From Clostridiales bacterium (GTDB taxonomy: Bacteria; Bacillota; Clostridia; Lachnospirales; WQUN01): DNA of 6,147 nt. The notes under the pieces were generated by a model. That model was not told the DNA's origin. It saw nothing but the letters and a program-made list of their open reading frames with translations, and ran no database searches. The DNA lies in contig JAISRJ010000150.1 in the NCBI GenBank assembly GCA_031273705.1, forward strand, positions 1 through 6,147. The letters are read 5' to 3'. Within the stretch, counting starts at the first letter, position 1. Each line of letters begins with the position of its first letter. Below are positions 1 to 5,455 of this stretch, piece by piece. A program made the translations under genes and the position numbers.

Positions 1-1245
1 TTCAATAAGCCCTTGCGTGACATTAACCGCCAAACAATGGAAGAAAGCGCCGAGCTTAACTCTTTTATGGTGGAATCTCTTAGTGGCATAGAGACCATAA
101 AATCCTACAACACCGAGGATAAGGCGGTTCAAAAGGGCGAAAATCTCTTTGTAAAACTTGTGCGCACTACTTTTAGATCAACTTTTCTTACTAATCTGCA
201 AGGCAGTATTTCCGGGCTTATCAGTAGCTTAGGCGGGGTAGTTATCATTTGGGTCGGCGCTTCGCATGTGCTTAACGGCGATATGTCTATCGGTGAAATG
301 ATGACTTTTAACTCGCTGTTGGCGTATTTTTTAACGCCGCTAAGCAATTTGATTGGGCTTCAACCCCGAATGCAGGCCGCTATGGTAGCCGCAAACCGTC
401 TGGGAGAAATTTTAGATCTGTCCTCCGAGAAGCTGGAATCGGAAAATAAAAAAAGCACTCCTTCGCTCAAGGGCGATATTGAGATTCGCAATATGGAATT
501 TAGATACGGTACGCGGGCGCCGGTTCTTCAAGACATAAATATGATAATACCGAATAAATTCAAAATTGCTTTCGTGGGCGAAAGCGGTTCCGGCAAGACG
601 ACGCTCGCGAAGCTGCTAATGCGGTTTTACTCCCCGGAAAAGGGCGAAATTCTGATAAACGGCTATAATGTAGAAGATATTAACTTAGAACATTTAAGGA
701 CAAAGACAGCGTATATATCGCAGGAGACATTCATTTTCAGCGGAACTATCACGGAAAACCTGCGTTTCTTTGCCGGAGACGCCTCGTTGGAAAAAATAAT
801 TGACGCCTGCAAGAAGGCTAAGGCCCATGATTTTATAAACGAGTTACCTTTAAGGTATGAAACCCGATTAGAGGAAAACGGTCACAACCTTTCCGGCGGT
901 CAGCGGCAGAGATTATCCATAGCTCAGGCATTATTGATAGAACCGGATATTATGATTATGGACGAAGCTACCAGCAGTCTGGATACAATTACAGAAAAAG
1001 CCATAGAAAATATGATTTACGAAGCGACTCGCGAGATGACGGTTATAATGATAGCGCATAGACTATCGACTATCATGAGTTGCGATTATATCTATGTGTT
1101 CGACAAGGGAAGAATTTTGGAACACGGCACTCATTTTGACTTGATGCAAAGACAGGGTCAATACTTCAATTTGTGGAGAGATCAAATCCCCGCCATGCCG
1201 GAGGTGAATAATAACTATGGCGCGAGAGCAGTTAATTACTATTAG
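1..1245 (+). CDS. ABC exporter, C-terminal part (bacteriocin/peptide-export type), 5' partial
   Basis: This is the inner-membrane ATPase/permease of a type-1-like peptide exporter, coupling ATP hydrolysis to export. The frame is open from base 1 (FNKPLRDINRQ...), so the TTG at 13 is an internal Leu codon and the true start is off the left edge. Visible are the end of the transmembrane domain, with hydrophobic segments around bases 205-275 and 300-360, and a complete nucleotide-binding domain. Its motifs are Walker A GESGSGKTT (577-603), Q-loop in AYISQETF (near 709-732), signature LSGGQ (889-903), Walker B IMIMDE (949-966), D-loop SSLD and the H-loop His (1057-1059). The style of the transmembrane part and the HlyD-like partner fit peptidase-containing (C39) exporters of double-glycine leader peptides. 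The C39 domain itself would lie outside the window, so substrate cleavage is inferred. A lipid- or drug-exporting relative cannot be excluded. The last 29 bp overlap the next gene. Confidence 0.93.
   Translation, partial: FNKPLRDINRQTMEESAELNSFMVESLSGIETIKSYNTEDKAVQKGENLFVKLVRTTFRSTFLTNLQGSISGLISSLGGVVIIWVGASHVLNGDMSIGEMMTFNSLLAYFLTPLSNLIGLQPRMQAAMVAANRLGEILDLSSEKLESENKKSTPSLKGDIEIRNMEFRYGTRAPVLQDINMIIPNKFKIAFVGESGSGKTTLAKLLMRFYSPEKGEILINGYNVEDINLEHLRTKTAYISQETFIFSGTITENLRFFAGDASLEKIIDACKKAKAHDFINELPLRYETRLEENGHNLSGGQRQRLSIAQALLIEPDIMIMDEATSSLDTITEKAIENMIYEATREMTVIMIAHRLSTIMSCDYIYVFDKGRILEHGTHFDLMQRQGQYFNLWRDQIPAMPEVNNNYGARAVNYY
1200..1206 (+). promoter_or_regulatory. Ribosome binding site of the HlyD-like gene, inside the exporter gene
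   Basis: GGAGGTG lies 10 nt before the ATG at 1217 and inside the reading frame of the exporter. It is a near-perfect Shine-Dalgarno sequence and it fixes the start of the adaptor gene within the overlap. It also implies that both proteins come from one mRNA. Confidence 0.85.
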
Positions 1246-2773
1246 AGAACTGACGGATTCTAAGGAAATTTTGTTGATGGAACCACATCCTTTCTTTAGA
1301 ATATTCTCACTGTTGTTTGCCGGAATGCTGCTAATCGGTCTTATATGGAGCGGATTCAGCGAGATAGACGTTTTTATTTCGGCGGGCGGCGTTGTGCGCC
1401 CCAGTGGGAATATTAGCACGGTCCGCGTAATTGCGGGCGGAAAAATATCGGAAGTAAACCTAAACGACGGACAGCATGTAGAAAAGGGCGACGTCCTGCT
1501 GTCTTTTGATCAACAGTCGTTAAGGATTCAGTATGACGATAATCAGAAGCGAATTGATGAATTGAATGAAGATTTGGAATTACTTAACCTGTATAGAGAA
1601 TGTATATCAACCAATGAAAATATAATGACTACGGATACCAATAAAGGCAGGCAGTACAGCTTACTGGTGGATAGTTACCTTTTAGACCGGCAGATAGCGT
1701 TCCAACAAATATCTGAAAGCGCAAATTCCTCGGAGAGTTTAAGAGCCACGGCGCAATTAGCTAAAGAATCAGCGCAGAAGCGTTTAAATAGTTTTGAGGC
1801 CGAACTGGAATTACTGGAAGTTTATAAAAGTTCTATAGAGGATGAAATGGATTATATATCCAGTTCGTCAAAGGGCGACAAAGCGACGCGGAATAAATAT
1901 ATTTCTCAATTTCAGACATACCAATCCGAAATGTCCAGCTTGCAAAACTCAATTAACATGGCTTATGACTACGAGCAGAGCATAAAATCTAATGTTCAGA
2001 GCGATACCATGTTAGACGAGAACTTAGCGCAGGCGAGCGCGGCCACCACAGCCGCGGTAACCGCGAAAGATACATATAAGAATAACGCGCTTGCCTCTGC
2101 GGATCAAGCGATAAGTACGGCTGAGCAGAATTTGTCCTCCGCTGAATTTGATCTAAAGACAGCCGAAAATCAGGTGAAAGCGTATAGCGGCGATAATTCG
2201 GCCAGTGAAATGCAAATAGAAATGACACAGATGGATATGCTGACGGATATTGACGCGCAGATTGCAAGCAGGAAAGACAGTATCTCGGCCCTAAAGACGA
2301 CAAACGCCGCTTATTCGTCACAGTTAGCTGAATATGAAGTAATCGCGCCGATAAATGGTGTGCTTAACCTTACTATGTCCGTCAATGCCGGGGATGTTGT
2401 GGCAAGCGGTACAGAGATAGGTAATATTGTTCCGCATAATACGGAAACGTTTAAAGTGCTTTTGACGGTGCCAAACTCGGATATTGCCGGAATAAAGATC
2501 GGCGACGAAGTAAAATTCAGATTTTCGGCATTACCTTATCAAGAATATGGGGTAATATCCGGTGAGGTTACAAATATTGCCAGCGACGTGCAGACTGATC
2601 CCGCCACAGGCGAACGATTTTTCATGATAGAGGCAACCATAGATAACAAGACCATTCTGGGGCACAGCGGAAACGAGGCGCAAATTCGCGTCGGCATGAC
2701 AGCGCAAGGGCAGATTGTAAGCGAACGAAAAACGGTTTTAAAGTGGTTGTTAGAAAGATTGAACTTTATATAG
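1217..2773 (+). CDS. HlyD-family membrane fusion (adaptor) protein of a peptide exporter
   Basis: The 518-residue accessory protein is predicted to be membrane-anchored and to extend outward as a conduit or adaptor for the ABC exporter. Residues 1-26 are cytoplasmic and residues about 27-48 form one membrane helix. Residues about 66-98 form the first half of a biotinyl/lipoyl-like domain (GGKISEVNLNDGQHVEKGD). Residues about 100-370 are Glu/Gln/Lys/Ala/Ser-rich and should form a long coiled-coil hairpin, including an Ala-rich stretch at 268-312. Residues 372-406 (YEVIAPINGVLN...) are the second lipoyl half. Residues about 410-505 form a beta-barrel domain ending in the family-like tail ERKTVLKWLLERL. 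The ATG at 1217 is chosen for the strong ribosome binding site 10 nt upstream. It overlaps the exporter gene by 29 bp, so the two are almost surely one operon and translationally coupled. It resembles LcnD-like bacteriocin-secretion accessory proteins more than Gram-negative HlyD, although this is inferred. No clear terminator follows it. Confidence 0.9.
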   Translation: MAREQLITIRELTDSKEILLMEPHPFFRIFSLLFAGMLLIGLIWSGFSEIDVFISAGGVVRPSGNISTVRVIAGGKISEVNLNDGQHVEKGDVLLSFDQQSLRIQYDDNQKRIDELNEDLELLNLYRECISTNENIMTTDTNKGRQYSLLVDSYLLDRQIAFQQISESANSSESLRATAQLAKESAQKRLNSFEAELELLEVYKSSIEDEMDYISSSSKGDKATRNKYISQFQTYQSEMSSLQNSINMAYDYEQSIKSNVQSDTMLDENLAQASAATTAAVTAKDTYKNNALASADQAISTAEQNLSSAEFDLKTAENQVKAYSGDNSASEMQIEMTQMDMLTDIDAQIASRKDSISALKTTNAAYSSQLAEYEVIAPINGVLNLTMSVNAGDVVASGTEIGNIVPHNTETFKVLLTVPNSDIAGIKIGDEVKFRFSALPYQEYGVISGEVTNIASDVQTDPATGERFFMIEATIDNKTILGHSGNEAQIRVGMTAQGQIVSERKTVLKWLLERLNFI

Positions 2774-2786
2774 GCATATAGGAATT

Positions 2787-2815
2787 TTGATAAAATCTAG
2801 GGATGAATTTATCAT
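2787..2815 (+). promoter_or_regulatory. Candidate upstream promoter (P1) for rpsO-pnp
   Basis: TTGATA (2787-2792) and TATCAT (2810-2815) are separated by exactly 17 nt. Each hexamer matches the sigma-70/sigma-A consensus at 5 of 6 positions. Transcription would start near 2822, within the first of three repeats described separately. No gene lies between it and rpsO, so rpsO would be its target, with a leader of about 170 nt. The match could be chance in AT-rich DNA, and it starts only 14 bp after the stop of the adaptor gene. Confidence 0.45.
2789..2813 (+). repeat. Inverted repeat spanning candidate promoter P1
   Basis: GATAAAATC (2789-2797) faces GAATTTATC (2805-2813) across a 7-nt spacer, with 8 of 9 positions pairing. 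It covers most of the -35 to -10 interval of P1. It could be a dimeric regulator site or a weak RNA hairpin in the adaptor transcript. No T-run follows, so it is not a standard terminator. The left arm recurs as TTGATAAAATC at 2854-2864, an 11-bp direct repeat of 2787-2797. Confidence 0.35.
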
Positions 2816-2816
2816 A

Positions 2817-2858
2817 AGTGATTCACATTTTCAGTGATTCACATTGATCCACATTGAT
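2817..2858 (+). repeat. Cluster of three TGATTCACATT-type repeats
   Basis: AGTGATTCACATT occurs identically at 2817-2829 and 2833-2845. A third, slightly changed copy, TGATCCACATT, lies at 2845-2855. Start-to-start distances are 16 and 10 bp. The core GTGATTCAC in the first two copies is a perfect palindrome with a single central base (GTGA-T-TCAC), as in an operator for a dimeric regulator. Each copy also contains a 9-mer (TGATTCACA or TGATCCACA) that differs from the DnaA-box consensus TTATNCACA at one position. The cluster lies just downstream of P1 and upstream of P2, a position suited to controlling rpsO-pnp transcription. Function is inferred. Confidence 0.6.
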
Positions 2859-2869
2859 AAAATCCACTC

Positions 2870-2898
2870 TTGTAATCTTATCGGTCATATGCTATACT
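2870..2898 (+). promoter_or_regulatory. Main candidate promoter (P2) of rpsO
   Basis: TTGTAA (2870-2875) and TATACT (2893-2898) are separated by 17 nt. The -10 is preceded by TGC (2890-2892), which makes an extended -10 element. This is the strongest sigma-70/sigma-A match in the window. Transcription would start near A2905 and give a leader of about 89 nt before rpsO. Confidence 0.75.
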
Positions 2899-2904
2899 TG
2901 CGCC

Positions 2905-2993
2905 ATAACCGCGCCGTGTTCGCGGCAGCTCCAACCCTTACTCAGCGCAGGTTAAAATACCGCGGTTTTTAGCGGAAATATATCGGAGGAACT
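2905..2993 (+). promoter_or_regulatory. rpsO 5' leader with GC-rich hairpins, possible S15 autoregulatory element
   Basis: The leader can form CCGCG/CGCGG (2909-2913 with 2921-2925, 7-nt loop) and CCGC/GCGG (2960-2963 with 2972-2975, 8-nt loop). ACCGCG occurs at both 2908-2913 and 2959-2964, so the GC blocks can also pair in other ways, for example 2921-2925 with 2960-2964. CTCC at 2929-2932 could pair with the GGAG of the ribosome binding site (2985-2988). Structured rpsO leaders bound by S15 are known in several bacterial groups, with different folds in each. I cannot match this one to a named class. Confidence 0.45.
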
Positions 2994-3251
2994 ATGATAG
3001 ACAAAAAGTCCATTATCACAAAGTTTGGCAGGAAAGAGAACGACACCGGCTCGCCGGAAGTACAGGTCGCCCTGCTTACAGAACGCATTAACCATCTTAC
3101 TGACCATTTGCGCGTGCATCCAAAAGATTTTCATTCGCGCAGAGGTTTATTAAAGATGGTCGGCCAGCGTAAAGGTATGCTTAATTACATCAAGCAAGGC
3201 GATGTCGTAAAATATCGCGAGTTAATCGGTGAGTTGGGTCTCAGAAAATAA
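2994..3251 (+). CDS. rpsO: 30S ribosomal protein S15
   Basis: S15 is a primary binder of the central domain of 16S rRNA and forms part of the B4 bridge to the 50S subunit. The 85-residue protein carries the family blocks DTGSPEVQVALLTERI (17-32) and HSRRGLLKMVGQRKGMLNYI (47-66), and ends in the usual LGLRK. His38, Asp45 and Ser48 match the rRNA-contact residues I recall for the E. coli protein (His41, Asp48, Ser51). Phe46 stands where DHHSRR is more usual, giving DFHSRR, a mild variation. It is about four residues shorter at the N-terminus than the usual 88-89, but no in-frame start exists just upstream. GGAGG at 2985-2989, 4 nt before the ATG, supports this start. P2 and possibly P1 drive it, and an intrinsic terminator follows. 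Confidence 0.97.
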   Translation: MIDKKSIITKFGRKENDTGSPEVQVALLTERINHLTDHLRVHPKDFHSRRGLLKMVGQRKGMLNYIKQGDVVKYRELIGELGLRK

Positions 3252-3252
3252 T

Positions 3253-3285
3253 AAAACCCCCTGCCTTTCTGGCACGGGGTTTTTT
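3253..3285 (+). terminator. Intrinsic terminator between rpsO and pnp
   Basis: AAAACCCC (3253-3260) pairs with GGGGTTTT (3276-3283). After one C/C mismatch, TGCC (3262-3265) pairs with GGCA (3271-3274) around the loop TTTCT. Six T's (3280-3285) follow the GC part. It starts 2 bp after the rpsO stop codon. Because pnp begins only 20 bp later, it probably acts as a partial terminator that sets the rpsO:pnp ratio, as the rpsO terminator does in E. coli. Read-through or an internal promoter would be needed for pnp. Confidence 0.9.
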
Positions 3286-3287
3286 AG

Positions 3288-3305
3288 AAGGAGTTTTTAG
3301 TTTTT
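3288..3305 (+). promoter_or_regulatory. pnp ribosome binding site with an expanded spacer
   Basis: AAGGAG (3288-3293) begins 3 nt after the terminator T-run. The 12-nt spacer to ATG 3306 is longer than usual. GTTTTTA is present as an exact tandem pair (3293-3299 and 3300-3306), so one copy alone would leave a 5-nt spacer. Confidence 0.7.
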
Positions 3306-5432
3306 ATGTCTAATGTTTTATCTAAAGTGTATAAAACGACGCTTGCGGGCCGCGAATTGACCGCCGAAGTCGGTCGCGTGGCAGAGCTTGCAAACGGCGC
3401 TGTTATCATGCGTTACGGGGATACTATGGTTTTGGTATCGGCTACCACATCCAATAAACCGAGACCTGGTATCGATTTTTTCCCACTTTCCATTGACTAC
3501 GAAGAACGGCTGTATTCTGTAGGCAAGATACCCGGCGGTTTTATCAAGCGCGAGGGTAAACCCACAGAAAGAGCTGTTCTCACTTCCAGGCTTATAGATC
3601 GCCCTCTTCGCCCTCTCTTTCCGGATGACTACCGTAACGATGTGGCAGTGGTCGCGACCGTATTATCCGTTGATCAGAATAACAGTCCTGAGATAGCGGC
3701 CATGATAGGTTCTTCAATCGCCTTATCCATATCGGACATTCCGTTTGCGGGACCCACAGCCGCCGTAAATATCGGTCTGATAGACGGTGAACTGATTGTC
3801 AACCCTACTTCCGAGCAGCGAGAAGCCAGTGATTTAAATCTAACAGTCGCCTCTACCCGTAATAAAGTAATGATGATAGAAGCCGGCGCAAACGAAGTTT
3901 CCAACGATAAGATGTTTGAAGCGATCATGCTGGCGCATAAGGAGAACACCCAGTTAATTAAGTTTATTGACACGATAGTGGCGGAAAACAACAAACCAAA
4001 ACGTTCATATAGAGAGCATATTGTTCCGTCGGATGTTTACAATAAAGTAAAAGAATTTATCTCTTCAGAAAGAATGGAAGAAGCCGTATTTACCGATCTT
4101 AAACAAGAGCGGGAAGAACGGGTTACGGCCATAACCGGCGAAGTCTTGGATAATCTGCTGCCGACTTTTGAAGACGACGATTTTGAAGAACACTCCGCAC
4201 TGATAGACGACGCCATTTATAAATTTGAGAAAGAGACTGTTCGGAAGATGATCTTGCGTGATCACAAACGACCCGACGGCAGATCGTTAGATCAAATCCG
4301 CACGCTAACAGCCGAGGTGGATATTCTGCCGCGTACACACGGTTCCGCTTTATTTTCACGCGGACAAACGCAGGTTTTAACCGTTACAACCTTGGGTTCT
4401 ATGGGAGAGGTTCAGCGGTTGGATGGTCTGGATATTATGGAAGAAACTAAAAGATACATGCACCATTACAATTTCCCCAGTTTTTCGGTGGGTGAGACAA
4501 AACCTTCCCGCGGACCGGGCCGGCGTGAGATAGGTCATGGGGCGTTAGCCGAGCGCGCTTTACTGCCTGTTATTCCGACAGAAGAGGAGTTTCCTTACGC
4601 GATTCGGTTGGTATCAGAGGTATTAAGTTCCAACGGCTCCACTTCACAGGCAAGTGTCTGCGGCAGTTCACTTTCGTTGATGGCGGCCGGTGTGCCTATC
4701 AAAAAACCGGTAGCGGGTATTTCGGTTGGTCTGATAACGGGTGATACCGACGACGACTTTGTTTTGCTAACAGATATTCAAGGTCTTGAGGATTTTTTTG
4801 GAGACATGGATTTTAAAGTTGCTGGTACACGCGATGGAATTACGGCTATTCAAATGGATATGAAAATAAACGGACTTACACCGGAAATTATCAGACAATC
4901 TTTGGAACAAACCCGTACTTCCCGATTATTTATTTTAGATGAAGTTATGGGTAAAGCAATAGCGGAACCACGGAAGAACATTTCTCCGTTCGCTCCTAAA
5001 ATAGCGATGGTAAAAGTTGAGCCTGAAAAAATTTCCGAGGTTATCGGTTCTAAGGGCAAGGTTATTAAGCGCATTATAGAGGAATCTCATGTAGAGAAGA
5101 TAGATACAGAGGACGACGGCAGGATCTTTGTCGCGGATAAAGACATGTCCAATGTTCAAAAAGCCATAGAAATGATCAAACTTATAGTCGCGAATCCCGA
5201 AATCGGCAAAATCTATTCCGGTAAGATTACCCGAATAATGAACTTCGGCGCTTTCTGCGAGATTGCCCCGGAGAAAGAAGGGTTAATTCACATCTCTCAA
5301 CTGTCGAAGGAACGCGTTAAGAAAGTAGAAGACGCGGTTGCGGTCGGTGATGTCGTACTGGTTAAAGTCACAGAAATTGACGAGCAAGGCAGGATAAATC
5401 TGTCTCGCCGGCAAGCTTTACCAAAAGACTAA
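3306..5432 (+). CDS. pnp: Polynucleotide phosphorylase (PNPase)
   Basis: PNPase is a trimeric 3'-5' exoribonuclease that uses phosphate to release nucleoside diphosphates and can run in reverse to add tails. It acts in the cytoplasm, often within an RNA-degrading complex. The protein is 708 residues, normal for the family, with all domains present. These are the first RNase PH-like domain (about 13-145, with GKIPGGFIKREGKPTERA near 73-90), an all-alpha linker (about 240-320), the second, catalytic RNase PH-like domain (about 323-550), a KH domain (about 567-627, GSKGK at 581-585) and an S1 domain (about 633-703). The phosphate-site motif NGSTSQAS (443-450) and the residues Asp496, Asp502 and Lys504 appear intact; they correspond to E. 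coli Asp486, Asp492 and Lys494 by my alignment. GSTS is the Bacillus-like wording. It follows rpsO across a terminator, and the M16 peptidase gene starts 23 bp after it. Confidence 0.98.
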   Translation: MSNVLSKVYKTTLAGRELTAEVGRVAELANGAVIMRYGDTMVLVSATTSNKPRPGIDFFPLSIDYEERLYSVGKIPGGFIKREGKPTERAVLTSRLIDRPLRPLFPDDYRNDVAVVATVLSVDQNNSPEIAAMIGSSIALSISDIPFAGPTAAVNIGLIDGELIVNPTSEQREASDLNLTVASTRNKVMMIEAGANEVSNDKMFEAIMLAHKENTQLIKFIDTIVAENNKPKRSYREHIVPSDVYNKVKEFISSERMEEAVFTDLKQEREERVTAITGEVLDNLLPTFEDDDFEEHSALIDDAIYKFEKETVRKMILRDHKRPDGRSLDQIRTLTAEVDILPRTHGSALFSRGQTQVLTVTTLGSMGEVQRLDGLDIMEETKRYMHHYNFPSFSVGETKPSRGPGRREIGHGALAERALLPVIPTEEEFPYAIRLVSEVLSSNGSTSQASVCGSSLSLMAAGVPIKKPVAGISVGLITGDTDDDFVLLTDIQGLEDFFGDMDFKVAGTRDGITAIQMDMKINGLTPEIIRQSLEQTRTSRLFILDEVMGKAIAEPRKNISPFAPKIAMVKVEPEKISEVIGSKGKVIKRIIEESHVEKIDTEDDGRIFVADKDMSNVQKAIEMIKLIVANPEIGKIYSGKITRIMNFGAFCEIAPEKEGLIHISQLSKERVKKVEDAVAVGDVVLVKVTEIDEQGRINLSRRQALPKD

Positions 5433-5446
5433 AAAGAATAGTGATT

Positions 5447-5450
5447 GGAG
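5447..5450 (+). promoter_or_regulatory. Ribosome binding site deciding the start of the M16 peptidase gene
   Basis: GGAG lies 5 nt before ATG 5456. An in-frame GTG at 5441 would add five residues, but it has no good ribosome binding site upstream and would place this GGAG inside the gene. The ATG is therefore preferred. Confidence 0.75.
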
Positions 5451-5455
5451 AAATT

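Noticed and set aside
13..15. TTG as the start codon of the exporter
   Set aside because: The frame is open to base 1, the upstream codons give family-typical sequence (FNKPLRDINRQ), and the protein begins mid-transmembrane domain. The gene is cut by the window edge.
1989..2321. Reverse-strand open frame of 110 codons opposite the adaptor
   Set aside because: It lies wholly antisense to the Ala-rich coiled-coil region, has low-complexity Arg/Ser/Tyr-rich sequence and shows no recognisable domain.
2774..2816. Intrinsic terminator after the adaptor gene
   Set aside because: The only hairpin (2789-2813) is AT-rich with one mismatch and has no T-run after it.
2817..2858. Replication origin
   Set aside because: Only three imperfect DnaA-like 9-mers are present, with no dnaA, dnaN or other origin genes and no clear AT-rich unwinding element. 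An operator reading is simpler.
2817..2864. Small CRISPR-like array
   Set aside because: Repeats are only 11-13 bp, spacers are 3 nt or absent, and no cas genes are present.
4065..4359. Reverse-strand open frames opposite pnp
   Set aside because: They are antisense to a well-conserved PNPase coding region, with no ribosome binding site or family likeness seen. The same holds for the other reverse frames across pnp, rpsO and the M16 gene.
5441..5443. GTG as the start of the M16 peptidase
   Set aside because: It is in frame but lacks its own ribosome binding site, whereas ATG 5456 has GGAG at a 5-nt distance and begins at the usual family N-terminus.
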